Below, piece after piece: positions 17,889-27,596 of a stretch of DNA of 64,000 bases. The stretch comes from Ochrovirga pacifica (GTDB lineage: Bacteria; Bacteroidota; Bacteroidia; Flavobacteriales; Flavobacteriaceae). A model generated the notes under the pieces. That model had not been told where the DNA came from. It searched no databases and saw only the letters and a list, made by a program, of their open reading frames with translations. Within the stretch, counting starts at the first letter, position 1; every line of letters starts with the position of its first letter. The stretch is from NCBI RefSeq assembly GCF_000220525.1, contig NZ_AFPK01000043.1, forward strand, positions 45,334-109,333, given 5' to 3'. Made by a program: the position numbers and the translations under genes.

Positions 17889-19224
17889 TTAAGGGTAAAA
17901 TCCATGTTTTATTATAAAAACTTTCTTCTTCTTTGTACAGGTCAATTTTTGGATTGATAAATAACTGATTTAACCTTCCGTTTAAAGCCACATAACTCTC
18001 CACAAAAATTTGTATGTTTTGATGTCCTTGACTTTTAAAGTGATCGCCTAACTTATGAGCGTATTCCAATATAAAATCGGGCTGAAAACTCATTTGTTTG
18101 ATTTGAAAAGACGTTAAAAAATCAGAATTTTTTACATAAAACTTCTTTCCTGTTATACTGTCTTTAACCGTAAAAGTAGTGTGTCCTGCTTTTTCCATTA
18201 ACATCACTCGCCAAGAAAATCGAAACCCTTGCTCGTGCCAAAAAAGCTCGCCTGGGTAACATAAATTTCTGAACGGCAAAAGTAATTGAATTACAAAAAA
18301 TAGACTAATTATAAATAGTATATTTTTCGGCTTTTTATAAAGGTATCTGTCTGACTTACAAACGGTATTCTTTAGGTTGATTTTAAACAGATTTTTAAGT
18401 ACTTCTATAAATTTTATATGCCATTTACTGTCAAAAAAAATGAGTGTGGCACAAATCATAATATAGGGAAACATGCCTATGTTAAAAAGAATTCTGGTAA
18501 ATACATGAAACACCACAACTGCTACAAAAGCATAGGGTCTTGTTTTTTTATACCATAATAAAAATGGAACGGACAAATCGTACACAGCACCACTCCAACT
18601 CATGGTAAAATGAAACCAAGTTTGATTCATAAACTGTCCTATAATTGGTAAATCTGTTTTAGAAGACAACCATATTTTTAAAGGTTGTGCTCTTAGTAAC
18701 CAATCAGAATTTAGTTTTGCTAAGCCTGCGTAGAAATAAACAGTGGCTAGTAAGAATTTTATACTGTCTACTGTCCAACTAGGTACGTGTACATAAAATT
18801 TTTTTTTACAAAACGCATCTACGGAAAAAGTAGCATGTAAAGGCAAAAAACACAGTAAAAAACTAAGAATACTTACAAAATAATAATGATTGAGGTAAGT
18901 AGTTTTGTCTATCAGTTCGATGTAAGTAAAACTTAAAAAAAAGAGTGTCATAAACAAGCGATACTTGAATCCTGCAATAATACAAATACAAGAAATGATG
19001 GCAATCCCAAATAAAATATAGGTATATTCTCTCCATGTTTTTATCCATTCAAAGCCATAGTAGGTAAAATGCCATTTAGGCAAAATATAAAATTGCTCTA
19101 CCCACCCCATGGCTATAAAACGAATCAAACTGATAAGCATCAAAAACCCAAACAGAATACGAAAAGCAGCTAAAGTAGCTGCTTTTGTTTGACTGTTTTG
19201 TATATAGTTTTTTAGAATACTCAT
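17866..19224 (-). CDS. HTTM domain (vitamin K-dependent carboxylase-like) membrane protein
   Basis: A 452-residue protein with several membrane helices in the first 310 residues, containing the HTTM-type segment AGLAKLNSDWLLRAQPLKIW, then a soluble C-terminal domain (about 330-452). HTTM is the horizontally transferred membrane domain related to gamma-carboxylase; bacterial members have no proven reaction. It overlaps the TonB receptor gene by 23 bases and follows the imelysin gene by 3 bases, so it belongs to the iron-linked unit. The C-terminal domain carries FSWRVMLMEKAGHTTFTV, as in VKGC-like proteins. The biochemical role remains open. Confidence 0.82.
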   Translation of the reverse strand: MSILKNYIQNSQTKAATLAAFRILFGFLMLISLIRFIAMGWVEQFYILPKWHFTYYGFEWIKTWREYTYILFGIAIISCICIIAGFKYRLFMTLFFLSFTYIELIDKTTYLNHYYFVSILSFLLCFLPLHATFSVDAFCKKKFYVHVPSWTVDSIKFLLATVYFYAGLAKLNSDWLLRAQPLKIWLSSKTDLPIIGQFMNQTWFHFTMSWSGAVYDLSVPFLLWYKKTRPYAFVAVVVFHVFTRILFNIGMFPYIMICATLIFFDSKWHIKFIEVLKNLFKINLKNTVCKSDRYLYKKPKNILFIISLFFVIQLLLPFRNLCYPGELFWHEQGFRFSWRVMLMEKAGHTTFTVKDSITGKKFYVKNSDFLTSFQIKQMSFQPDFILEYAHKLGDHFKSQGHQNIQIFVESYVALNGRLNQLFINPKIDLYKEEESFYNKTWILPLNDEIKGF

Positions 19225-19227
19225 GGT

Positions 19228-20412
19228 TTAATCTCCATCAGAATCTGCATAATCTATGGTTACTCCCATTGCCTCTAAAGCATTGGTTTTTATCAACACT
19301 ACATAGTCTTGAATTACATTAAAAGTTGTAATCATTTTACTGGGATCTTGTTCAGTTTGTACAACAAAATCATCATTTAATGTAGCTACTGTGTTTTGTA
19401 TACTCGCAAAATTTTTTACCACTTGATCCGTTAGTTTTACATCTTCATTTTTACTAGACACATATACTTCCGCATCTAAATAGTCTAAATAATCATCCAA
19501 TCCTTCTTTGTTGGTTGTTCCATCATAAGAAATACCCTTGTAAAAATTTTGTACAGCCTTAAAAGCTTCATTAAAATAAATCTTAGAGTTTTCAGAACTA
19601 TAATAAGCTTCTACTGCAAATTTATTTTTGATTCCATCTCTTTTTCCTGAAGCATTAGAAATTTTATTCTCTCTAAACCCTTGTTCTACATAATTGATGT
19701 AGTCATTTACCATTTTATCAAAAGAAGCCGAACTAGAAGAACCACTGTTAGCAATAATTTTATCAGCATTATTAGTCCAATAATTATAGGCTCCGTTAGA
19801 CAATGTTACCATTCTATCAACAATCTTGGTCATGTAGGTTTTGTAATTTGCTGCTGTAGTGGGATCGATATATTTTTGTAATATATTCTCGCTATTAATT
19901 AAGTAATCTAAAGCAGGAAATCCTTGCTCATCAATAGTTCCAGAAGTATTTTTAAAATCTAAGTTGTTTATTGTCTCTGGTGTTCCGTTCAAATTCTCTT
20001 CTAAAGTACGATCGTCTTCATTGGAATTTGGAAATGGATTTGTGCTTGTCTCTCTATCAATAGGATATGTATTCATATAAATACGTGTTCCATTTTGATT
20101 ACTACCATTTGCCTCTGCTTGCAACTCGAACATTGCTACGTGTTGCCATACTTTTTGAGCTTGGAATAACGCTTCTTGCAACTCAGTTTGTGTTGTTGTT
20201 GTTGGATTGGAAACAAAACGATTTTCCTTGATTTTTAAATCTTCTATTTTAGATTTAAAATCTGTAAAAGCAGGTAAAACCAGGTTGTTTACCCAGTTTT
20301 CTAAAATCAACGCTCTGTTAAATTCATCTGTTTTTTGTGTGGTTCCATTGTTTTCTTTTACACAAGAAACCAAACTAACAGAAAGTACTAAAAGACCAAT
20401 AATTTTTTTCAT
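19228..20412 (-). CDS. imelysin family lipoprotein
   Basis: The ATG at 20412 gives MKKIIGLLVLSVSLVSCVKEN, a lipoprotein signal with the lipobox Cys at about residue 17, and 394 residues in all. The alternative start 26 codons upstream breaks the signal. The imelysin signature appears as EQGFPALDYLINSE around 155-170. It lacks the HxxE motif of the insulin-cleaving prototype and so belongs with the GxxPALDYL group that is linked to iron uptake (EfeM/IrpA-like). Position between DUF4856 and HTTM/TonB receptor supports an iron role, perhaps as a periplasmic-side binding lipoprotein. Confidence 0.88.
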   Translation of the reverse strand: MKKIIGLLVLSVSLVSCVKENNGTTQKTDEFNRALILENWVNNLVLPAFTDFKSKIEDLKIKENRFVSNPTTTTQTELQEALFQAQKVWQHVAMFELQAEANGSNQNGTRIYMNTYPIDRETSTNPFPNSNEDDRTLEENLNGTPETINNLDFKNTSGTIDEQGFPALDYLINSENILQKYIDPTTAANYKTYMTKIVDRMVTLSNGAYNYWTNNADKIIANSGSSSSASFDKMVNDYINYVEQGFRENKISNASGKRDGIKNKFAVEAYYSSENSKIYFNEAFKAVQNFYKGISYDGTTNKEGLDDYLDYLDAEVYVSSKNEDVKLTDQVVKNFASIQNTVATLNDDFVVQTEQDPSKMITTFNVIQDYVVLIKTNALEAMGVTIDYADSDGD

Positions 20413-20449
20413 TAGAATACTTAACTTAAATGAGTGGCAAAAATATAGA

Positions 20450-20493
20450 AAATTGAGACAGGTGTATTTGTTGTTTACACCTTGTCTCAATTT
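20450..20493 (-). terminator. strong hairpin/terminator between DUF4856 and imelysin genes
   Basis: AAATTGAGACAGGTGTA (20450-20466) pairs with 20476-20493 with a single bulged base, forming a 17-bp stem and 9-base loop. On the minus strand it is followed by TTTTC and T-rich sequence. It lies 20 bases after the DUF4856 stop and 38 bases before the imelysin start. Confidence 0.7.
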
Positions 20494-20512
20494 AGAATGT
20501 GTTTGCTTATTA

Positions 20513-21724
20513 TTATTGATTTACTTGTGCTAAAGTAAAATCGTATTTGGCAACAATATCGTTAGACAATTCTTCTAACTTTTCTGCCGTTAAATCGTAA
20601 AATCCGTTTTCGCTTCCGTACAATTTGTTTAACAATGCATCTACTTCAGCTTTAGTAAAATAAGAAGCATTGGTTTCAATATTGTAGGTAAATTGTAATG
20701 AGTAAATAAACCCATATCCTTCAGATAGTGCGTGGAAAGCAGCTCTTGGGTCTTCACTATCAATAGTTTCTTTTGCTTTTTGCAAGTAGTAAATTCCTCT
20801 TGCAGCAGGTATTTTAGACAATTGGTATCTTAATACTTCTACAGCAGCATCTCTTACTTCATATTCTTTAGCTACCACAGCAGCTCTACCAATAATGAAT
20901 GCTTTTTTTACATTCTCTGCAATATCAGAAAAATAAGTCTGGTTTTGAATTTCCTCTAGATATTTACCTAACAATCTATCGTTTTCTCCTGCTCCGTAAA
21001 CATAACCATAAGCTTCATCAAAGTGATGTTCCATGGTGGTATAATTTTTTCCTTCTGCCAAAGTTTCACCATCATTTGCTGTTTTAAAAGCGTTGGTTCC
21101 ATCAAAGTCATCATCTAATCTGTTAAAGTAGTGATTCAATGCTTGATCCATTGCCAAAGCCCCTATCAGTCCTTTATAAAATGCTTGGTTATATTCTAAT
21201 CCTTTCTCGTTAAAGTAGCGTTTTCCATCATAAATACCTGCTTCTCCTTGCTTTGCCTCGTTATTTTTGGCACTTTCTAAAACAGCAATCTGGTTGGTTA
21301 AATAGCCATCAAAATCTGCTTTAATTGCATCTGCATCCGCCTGATTGTTTGCAAACAACCCGACAGAAGCTGCTACTTTACTTCGTACGTTTTTAGAACC
21401 ATTCAAATCTGCGTTGTTAAATCCAGTTGCCTGGTTAAAACGGTTGGTGAAATCTTCCTGTGTAGGTATGTCCGAAACGTTGGTTAACAAATCACCTATT
21501 TCATTTACTTGTAACAAACGAGTGGTTTGCCCTGAATAACTTACGGTTGTTTCGTTATTTCTTGAAAACTCATAATTGGATGGAACACTGATCCCAGAAA
21601 AATCAATATCTTCAATGTTTTTGTTATAATTGATGATGTTTTTGATGTTATCATCATCTGAACAAGAAGTGAATGCCACTCCAGCTCCTACCAACATCCC
21701 TAAGGTAAGTTTCGAAATTCTCAT
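20513..21724 (-). CDS. DUF4856 domain lipoprotein
   Basis: A 403-residue lipoprotein (lipobox AFTSC, Cys at about 20, then an acidic SDDD linker that favours surface export in Bacteroidota). The rest is mostly helical, starting NYEFSRNNETTVSYSGQTTR, which matches DUF4856. Members are found beside imelysin and TonB receptors in Bacteroidota; the molecular role is not established. Here it is the first gene of the unit behind a good promoter, and a terminator-like hairpin follows it, so its mRNA may be the most abundant of the set. Confidence 0.85.
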   Translation of the reverse strand: MRISKLTLGMLVGAGVAFTSCSDDDNIKNIINYNKNIEDIDFSGISVPSNYEFSRNNETTVSYSGQTTRLLQVNEIGDLLTNVSDIPTQEDFTNRFNQATGFNNADLNGSKNVRSKVAASVGLFANNQADADAIKADFDGYLTNQIAVLESAKNNEAKQGEAGIYDGKRYFNEKGLEYNQAFYKGLIGALAMDQALNHYFNRLDDDFDGTNAFKTANDGETLAEGKNYTTMEHHFDEAYGYVYGAGENDRLLGKYLEEIQNQTYFSDIAENVKKAFIIGRAAVVAKEYEVRDAAVEVLRYQLSKIPAARGIYYLQKAKETIDSEDPRAAFHALSEGYGFIYSLQFTYNIETNASYFTKAEVDALLNKLYGSENGFYDLTAEKLEELSNDIVAKYDFTLAQVNQ

Positions 21725-21763
21725 TGCTTTTTTATTTAGACTTGTTTTTAATTATTTCGGATA

Positions 21764-21794
21764 CAAATATACAGACCAAATCTAAATAAGCAAA
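21764..21794 (-). promoter_or_regulatory. Bacteroidota promoter for the DUF4856-imelysin-HTTM-receptor unit
   Basis: On the minus strand TTTG (21794-21791), a 19-base spacer and TATATTTG (21771-21764) match the consensus TTTG-N19-TAnnTTTG exactly. Transcription would start near 21759, leaving a leader of about 35 bases before the DUF4856 ATG. Confidence 0.65.
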
Positions 21795-21833
21795 TATTAT
21801 TTTAATTTATTATAAATAAAACCTAAAAAATAA

Positions 21834-22697
21834 CTAAAAAATTTGCAAAGCTACATTATAAGCACTTTCAAAACGGAGGCTATTAACTCCTGTACTTACT
21901 TTTTGTTGTGTAAAGTAAGACAACATTTTTTCTGTAGGCATATTTCCGGTTAGAGCATCTGTAGCCATAGGGCAGCCCCCATATCCTTTAATAGCACCAT
22001 CAAATCTTGTACAACCACTTTGGTATGCAGCAGCTATTTTTTCGTACCATTGATGGGGTGTAGTATGCAAATGAGCTCCCAACTCTATTTGAGGATATGC
22101 TGGTATAAGGTGTGAAAACAAATATCGTATAACTTCGGGGGTAGAAGAACCTACGGTATCTGATAAAGACAAAATCTGTACTCCAATACCTGCCAATTTT
22201 TCTACCCACTGCCCTACTATTTCTACGTTCCAAGGATCTCCATACGGATTTCCAAACCCCATACTTAAGTACGTAACCACTTGTTTGTTATGCTTGTGTG
22301 CTATTTCAATAATTTCTTTTAATAGCTCAAAACTCTGAGCAATGGTTTTGTTGGTATTCCTTACTTGAAAAATTTCAGAAATAGAAAAAGGATAACCTAA
22401 ATAAGTTATTTCTTCAAAGACACAAGCATCTTTTGCCCCACGAGCATTGGCCACAATGGCTAATAATTTACTTTGCGTAATATCTAATTCCAATTTGTTC
22501 AACACTTTGGCAGTATCTGCCATTTGGGGAATAGCTTTGGGAGATACAAAACTTCCAAAATCAACCGTATCAAAACCACATTGTAAAATGGCATTGATGT
22601 ATTTAGCCTTGAGATCTGTGGGAATAAAAGTTTTGATTCCTTGCATGGCATCTCTAGGACATTCTATAATTTTTACGGGTTGGGGTTGCTGTAACAT
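21834..22697 (-). CDS. hydroxymethylglutaryl-CoA lyase
   Basis: The start at 22697 (MLQQPQPVKIIECPRDAMQG) was chosen because the family begins at this ECPRDAxQG motif, giving 287 residues. It is a DRE-TIM barrel protein. SLSDTVGSSTPE and GAHLHTTP carry metal-binding residues, and KGYGGCPMA holds the signature Cys of HMG-CoA lyases. It splits HMG-CoA into acetyl-CoA and acetoacetate, the last step of leucine breakdown. It is a single gene, divergent from the NAD(P)HX repair gene. Confidence 0.92.
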   Translation of the reverse strand: MLQQPQPVKIIECPRDAMQGIKTFIPTDLKAKYINAILQCGFDTVDFGSFVSPKAIPQMADTAKVLNKLELDITQSKLLAIVANARGAKDACVFEEITYLGYPFSISEIFQVRNTNKTIAQSFELLKEIIEIAHKHNKQVVTYLSMGFGNPYGDPWNVEIVGQWVEKLAGIGVQILSLSDTVGSSTPEVIRYLFSHLIPAYPQIELGAHLHTTPHQWYEKIAAAYQSGCTRFDGAIKGYGGCPMATDALTGNMPTEKMLSYFTQQKVSTGVNSLRFESAYNVALQIF

Positions 22698-22771
22698 AAT
22701 TTCAAAGATAGCAACAATCTTAAATTGTCTGACCAAAAGAAATTCCTATTTTTAAACGAAAGCATATTACT

Positions 22772-24271
22772 ATGAAAATTTTTACTAGCAAACAAATCAA
22801 AGAATTAGATCAACAAACAATAACAGAACAAAAAATTTCTTCCTTAGAATTAATGGAGCGTGCTGCCCAAAAGTGTACACGCTGGCTTAGCAACCACTTT
22901 TCTACTCACACCCATTTTACTTTATTCTGTGGCCTAGGAAACAATGGCGATGATGGTTTAGCAATAGCGCGAATGCTAATAAAAAAACACTATAAAATAG
23001 CTGTCTATGTAGTACAATATGACAACAAAACTAGTAAAGATTTTAAATCTAATTTGGATTTGCTAGCAAAATCAACCCAAGTACATTACTTACAATCAAA
23101 AGAAGATTTTCCTTGTATTGCTGCCCATTCTGTAATTATAGATAGTGTTTTAGGTGTAGGGTTAAACAGACCTTTAAGTGGTGTTTGTAAATATCTGATT
23201 GATTTTATCAATTCGCTAAAAAACATCAAAATAGCTATTGATATTCCTACAGGATTGCCTAGCGAAATAGCCGGATTCCATCAAGAAAACACCATTTTAA
23301 AAGCCGATTATACTTTAACTTTTGAGCAACCTAAACTATCGTTTTTACTTCCTGAAACCGGAAGCTATGTGGGTCAATGGAAATTATTATCCATTAATTT
23401 ATCTAAAAAACATAAAGAAAAACTTGCTACAGATTTTTTCTATTTACAGGCCAAAGACTTGATTCCTATTGTAAAAAAGAGAGCCGCTTTTTCTCACAAA
23501 GGTACGTACGGACATACAGAACTTATAGGAGGTAGTTTAGGAAAAATGGGAGCTATTGTACTAGCAACAAAAGCTAGTTTAAAAATAGGAGCTGGACTTG
23601 CTACAGCACACACTCCGTTTTGCGGAATGCAAATTCTACAAATTTCCGTGCCTGAAGCCATGTGGACAGGTACTGCTGATTGTGAGTTTTATTTAGCTGG
23701 TGTTTACAAGAATCAAAAGAAAACGATTGGAATTGGACCTGGCATGGGAACTCATCCAGATACGGAGTCTTTTTTACTTTCCGTACTACAAACAAATCAA
23801 AAACCTATGGTACTAGATGCTGATGCCCTAAATATCCTTGCTAAAAACAAAAATTGGATTTCTCTAATTCCTAAAGGAAGTATACTAACACCGCACCCCA
23901 AAGAGTTCGAAAGGTTGGTGGGAAACTTTAATAGTGATTATGAAAAAAAACAGCTCTTAGTAGAGTTTGCGAAAAAGAACCAATGTATTGTAGTGTTAAA
24001 AGGAGCTTATACGGCTATTGGTAATACGGATGGAACCATATACTTTAACAGTACCGGAAATGCTGGAATGGCAACAGGAGGCAGTGGTGATGTTCTAACA
24101 GGAATGATTACAGGGTTGTTGGCTCAAAACTACTCGCCTTTACATGCTGCAATGATTGGAGTTTATATACATGGTCTGGCGGGAGATTTGGCAATTAAGG
24201 AACAAGGAATGTTATCCATAACAGCTACTGATTTAGTAAAGTATATTGAAAAAGCAACTTTGCATATCTAA
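22772..24271 (+). CDS. nnr: bifunctional NAD(P)H-hydrate epimerase / ADP-dependent dehydratase
   Basis: A 499-residue fusion. Residues about 1-215 form the YjeF_N epimerase domain (FCGLGNNGDDGLAIARML). Residues about 225-495 form the ribokinase-like dehydratase domain, with GIGPGMGTHP, VLDADALN, LTPHPKEF and NAGMATGGSGDVLTG carrying the nucleotide and catalytic positions. It repairs hydrated NADH and NADPH. The usual length and both domains are intact. It is followed 36 bases later by an aldo/keto reductase. Confidence 0.95.
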   Translation: MKIFTSKQIKELDQQTITEQKISSLELMERAAQKCTRWLSNHFSTHTHFTLFCGLGNNGDDGLAIARMLIKKHYKIAVYVVQYDNKTSKDFKSNLDLLAKSTQVHYLQSKEDFPCIAAHSVIIDSVLGVGLNRPLSGVCKYLIDFINSLKNIKIAIDIPTGLPSEIAGFHQENTILKADYTLTFEQPKLSFLLPETGSYVGQWKLLSINLSKKHKEKLATDFFYLQAKDLIPIVKKRAAFSHKGTYGHTELIGGSLGKMGAIVLATKASLKIGAGLATAHTPFCGMQILQISVPEAMWTGTADCEFYLAGVYKNQKKTIGIGPGMGTHPDTESFLLSVLQTNQKPMVLDADALNILAKNKNWISLIPKGSILTPHPKEFERLVGNFNSDYEKKQLLVEFAKKNQCIVVLKGAYTAIGNTDGTIYFNSTGNAGMATGGSGDVLTGMITGLLAQNYSPLHAAMIGVYIHGLAGDLAIKEQGMLSITATDLVKYIEKATLHI

Positions 24272-24307
24272 TCGTTTATTGTACTTTAGTGAGCAAATTT
24301 ATAAACC

Positions 24308-25321
24308 ATGAATATCAACGACAAATCGAATCCAACCCCTTATGTGCCCACCCCCCAAAGGTACCAAGAAATGCAATACAATCGTTGTGGAAACAGTGGC
24401 GTTTTATTGCCTAAAATTTCTTTAGGATTGTGGCATAACTTCGGTTTTTACGACTCTTTTGAAAACGCAAGAAACATCTTAAAAAAAGCGTTTGATTTAG
24501 GAATTACTCACTTAGATTTAGCCAACAATTACGGTCCTCCTTACGGAAGTGCCGAAGAAAATTTTGGTCGCATCTTAAAAAAAGATTTTGCCAATTACAG
24601 AGATGAACTATTTATAGCCTCAAAAGCAGGGTACGACATGTGGCCTGGTCCTTATGGAAATCATGGTTCTAAAAAATACTTAGTTGCTAGTCTTGATCAG
24701 AGTTTACAACGCATGGGCTTAGATTATGTAGATGTGTTTTATCACCACAGACCCGATACCGAAACTCCTTTAGAAGAAACCATGGCTGCTTTGGATTTAA
24801 TGGTTAGACAAGGAAAAACTTTATACATCGGTTTGTCTAACTACAGCCACGAGGAAACCTTAAACGCTCATAAAATTTTAAAAGACTTAGGCACTCCGTG
24901 TTTAATCCATCAATCTAAATACTCTATGTTTGAGCGTAGTAGAGAAAAAACGTTGTTCCCAACCTTGTTAAATGAAAAAATAGGTTCTATTGTGTTTTCT
25001 CCTTTGGCACAGGGAATGTTAACTGATAAGTATATTGATGGAATTCCAGCCAACTCTAGAGCAGGAAAAGACAAAACGTACTTACAAACCGATACTGTAA
25101 CTCAAAACTTAGAAAAAATAAAACAACTGCACGAATTGGCAGTATCCAGAGGTCAAAAATTATCACAGATGGCCATTGCGTGGATTTTAACACAACCTGC
25201 TATTACTTCTGTTTTGGTAGGAGCTAGCAGTCCTGAACAATTACAGGAAAATATAAAAGCTACAGAAAACACTCTTTTTTCTGAAGAAGAATTGGCTAAG
25301 ATTGATCAAATTTTAAGCTAA
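24308..25321 (+). CDS. aldo/keto reductase, YghZ-like
   Basis: A 337-residue TIM-barrel oxidoreductase. The tetrad is visible as Asp and Tyr in THLDLANNYGPPYGSAE, Lys in FIASKAGYD and His in DVFYHHRPD. The segment WPGPYGNHGSKKYL is typical of the L-glyceraldehyde-3-phosphate reductase (YghZ/GpR) group, whose members detoxify aldehydes such as methylglyoxal. NADPH binding is expected from GASSPEQL...N near the C-terminus. Probably transcribed with the NAD(P)HX repair gene; a strong hairpin follows. Confidence 0.92.
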   Translation: MNINDKSNPTPYVPTPQRYQEMQYNRCGNSGVLLPKISLGLWHNFGFYDSFENARNILKKAFDLGITHLDLANNYGPPYGSAEENFGRILKKDFANYRDELFIASKAGYDMWPGPYGNHGSKKYLVASLDQSLQRMGLDYVDVFYHHRPDTETPLEETMAALDLMVRQGKTLYIGLSNYSHEETLNAHKILKDLGTPCLIHQSKYSMFERSREKTLFPTLLNEKIGSIVFSPLAQGMLTDKYIDGIPANSRAGKDKTYLQTDTVTQNLEKIKQLHELAVSRGQKLSQMAIAWILTQPAITSVLVGASSPEQLQENIKATENTLFSEEELAKIDQILS

Positions 25322-25325
25322 AAAC

Positions 25326-25362
25326 AAAGAGGAAGCATCACCAAAAATGCTTCCTCTTTTGC
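25326..25362. terminator. terminator between the aldo/keto reductase and the sulfatase
   Basis: AAAGAGGAAGCAT (25326-25338) pairs with ATGCTTCCTCTTT (25347-25359), a 13-bp perfect stem with an 8-base loop, followed on the plus strand by TTTT. It serves the plus-strand gene best. Confidence 0.8.
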
Positions 25363-25420
25363 TAAAAAAAGGAAAGTAAACTTATCTACTTACTCCCCTT
25401 TTACAAAAAACTAACTTAAT

Positions 25421-27376
25421 CTATAACTTTATCAGTTGTTCTACCGAAATTTCATTTCCTCCTGAAAACAACGCTATATAATTTCCACTAGATAAATGAG
25501 ACATATTTAATACAGGATTTTCTTTAGAAACTTGCATTGTAGCTACCCATTGTCCTGTAGTAGCAAATAATCTTACCTCTAATTCTTGGTAATCTACCTG
25601 AAAATCTACCGTATATTTTCCTTCCGATGGATTGGGATACAATCTCATTTTTTTATTCTTATAATTGGTTAATACCGACAAAGACAATTCGTCAGTTCCG
25701 AAAGCTCCATCATAATTAGGAAGCTCTTCGGTACTAAACCACAAAGATCTATGTGGATGCCCCCCATTACGTTCATGATCGAACCAAAGCGGTTTTACAT
25801 TTTTAAACTCCTTTACAAAATCAACTCCTTTGGCTTTTAGTTCTTTTACAACATCCGAATTGGTATTGGCTAAGTTGTTCGTTTCTCCTGGATCCGTTTC
25901 TATGTTGTACAATTCCCACTTAGAGTTCTTCGATCTTTTTACAGCTTTGTAAGGATTGGAATTAATAGCAACTGCATGAAAACTAAATAAAGGTCTAAGC
26001 ACGTAAATTGGATCATTATTCGGTCTTATCTGCTTATTATCCAAAACCTTATCCATAAAAGACAGTCCATCCAATTTTTTGGTTGATGGAACTGAAGCAC
26101 CAGCCAAATCGACCAGTGTTGGATACAGGTCCAAAGAACTAATTTGGTATTTGTATTTTTTAGGTGATTTGATTTTGTTAGGCCAATGAATAAAAAACGG
26201 CACTCGGTGTCCTCCTTCAAAAACACTACCTTTTAACGCATACAATGGATGATTTACAGCACCTTTACTGTATGTATATCCTCCATTATCACTTAAAAAA
26301 ACAATCATTGTATTGTCAAAAACTTTTTGATCTTTTTTTAACTCTGCTACAATTCTACCAATATTCTTATCCATATTGCTTACCATTGTGGCATATACAA
26401 TTCTGCTTTCGGTAAATTTATCTAACAAGTGTTCTCTATAATCAGCTACTTTTTCTTCTTTTTCAGAGGATGAAAGACTATTATAGTCGTAGTCTTTTAC
26501 TTTTTTCAGCTCTCTTTCTACTTTATCCAATTCGTAAGCTCCTGACTCCTTTAAATAATCACTATTTCTAACCAAAGATTCAAAATTTGGATTTTCTTCT
26601 TTAAACTGAGCAATCTCTTCAGCAGGTGCTTGCAAAGGTGTGTGCGGTGCATTGTAAGCTACATACATAAAAAAGGGGTCTGATTTTGTTTTGTTTTCTG
26701 CAATGTAGTTAATGGCTTCATCTGTTAGAATATCTGTTAAATACTCATCTTGATTGAATTCGTCCTTTGCAACATAATCACGTTGTCTTTGCAATGGGTC
26801 TTGATATTCATTTGTAACGGGATTACTCCCTCCTAACCTTCTGTAATACAAATCTTCATATTCACGTTCAAAATATGCTTTTCCACCACCTAAGAATCCA
26901 AAAAAGTAATCAAAACCTCTGTCTAAAGGTTGGTATTTTCCTTGAGTAAATCCCAAATGCCATTTTCCAAAAGCAGCTGTATGATAGTTGTTTTGCTGTA
27001 GTATTTTTGGAAAATAAGTCTCCTCTAATGGAATTCCTAAAGAAGTATTAATATCATTGGGTAAATTGTACTGTACTCCTATTCTACTTGGTTGAACACC
27101 TGTCATTAAAGCAGCCCTACTAGGCCCACAAAAAGGATGAGCAACATGACCGTTGGTACAAATAATTCCGTTGTTTGCTAATTGATCTAGCTCAGGTGTG
27201 GGAATAACTCCCTTTTCTGCTGGAAAATTAGCATCTCTATTAAAACCAACATCTGCATAACCTAAATCATCAGCTACAATAACAATAATGTTAGGACGAC
27301 TTCCTTTGGTGCTTTGGGCATTATATTGACCTACAACCGTCAATAAAAAAATAAAGAACAAATATTTTTTACACAT
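25421..27376 (-). CDS. secreted type I sulfatase with T9SS sorting domain
   Basis: A 651-residue exported enzyme with a signal peptide (about 1-20). VADDLGYAD at 34-42 supplies metal-binding aspartates. C83 in CGPSRAALMTG is the cysteine converted to formylglycine. FLSDNGG supplies further metal ligands. The last 75 residues (LYPNPSEGKYTVDFQ to the end) form a type A T9SS C-terminal domain, so the enzyme is released or held at the cell surface. It probably removes sulfate from algal polysaccharides. It is alone, with no SusCD pair or glycoside hydrolase next to it; the GH86 gene is 10 kb away. A formylglycine-generating enzyme is not in this window. Confidence 0.93.
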   Translation of the reverse strand: MCKKYLFFIFLLTVVGQYNAQSTKGSRPNIIVIVADDLGYADVGFNRDANFPAEKGVIPTPELDQLANNGIICTNGHVAHPFCGPSRAALMTGVQPSRIGVQYNLPNDINTSLGIPLEETYFPKILQQNNYHTAAFGKWHLGFTQGKYQPLDRGFDYFFGFLGGGKAYFEREYEDLYYRRLGGSNPVTNEYQDPLQRQRDYVAKDEFNQDEYLTDILTDEAINYIAENKTKSDPFFMYVAYNAPHTPLQAPAEEIAQFKEENPNFESLVRNSDYLKESGAYELDKVERELKKVKDYDYNSLSSSEKEEKVADYREHLLDKFTESRIVYATMVSNMDKNIGRIVAELKKDQKVFDNTMIVFLSDNGGYTYSKGAVNHPLYALKGSVFEGGHRVPFFIHWPNKIKSPKKYKYQISSLDLYPTLVDLAGASVPSTKKLDGLSFMDKVLDNKQIRPNNDPIYVLRPLFSFHAVAINSNPYKAVKRSKNSKWELYNIETDPGETNNLANTNSDVVKELKAKGVDFVKEFKNVKPLWFDHERNGGHPHRSLWFSTEELPNYDGAFGTDELSLSVLTNYKNKKMRLYPNPSEGKYTVDFQVDYQELEVRLFATTGQWVATMQVSKENPVLNMSHLSSGNYIALFSGGNEISVEQLIKL

Positions 27377-27436
27377 ATTTACTAAGTAATAGTTTGTATT
27401 AATTATAAAAATGACAGTATCAGTATCATTTTTTTA

Positions 27437-27463
27437 CAAAATTAACAAGCACACCAAAACCAA
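27437..27463 (-). promoter_or_regulatory. candidate sulfatase promoter
   Basis: On the minus strand TTG (27463-27461), a 16-base spacer and TAATTTTG (27444-27437). The -7 box is good; the spacer is slightly short. The leader would be about 60 bases. Confidence 0.35.
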
Positions 27464-27596
27464 CACAGCACTATATTGACTACAAACAAGCAACAAGCTA
27501 CATTCTTAATAGTTCCATTTAACCTTAGGTTTATCTTAGCCATGTGTTTCTTAAAAAAATAGTGTCATTGCATTTAACTAAAATTAAAACGTAAAA

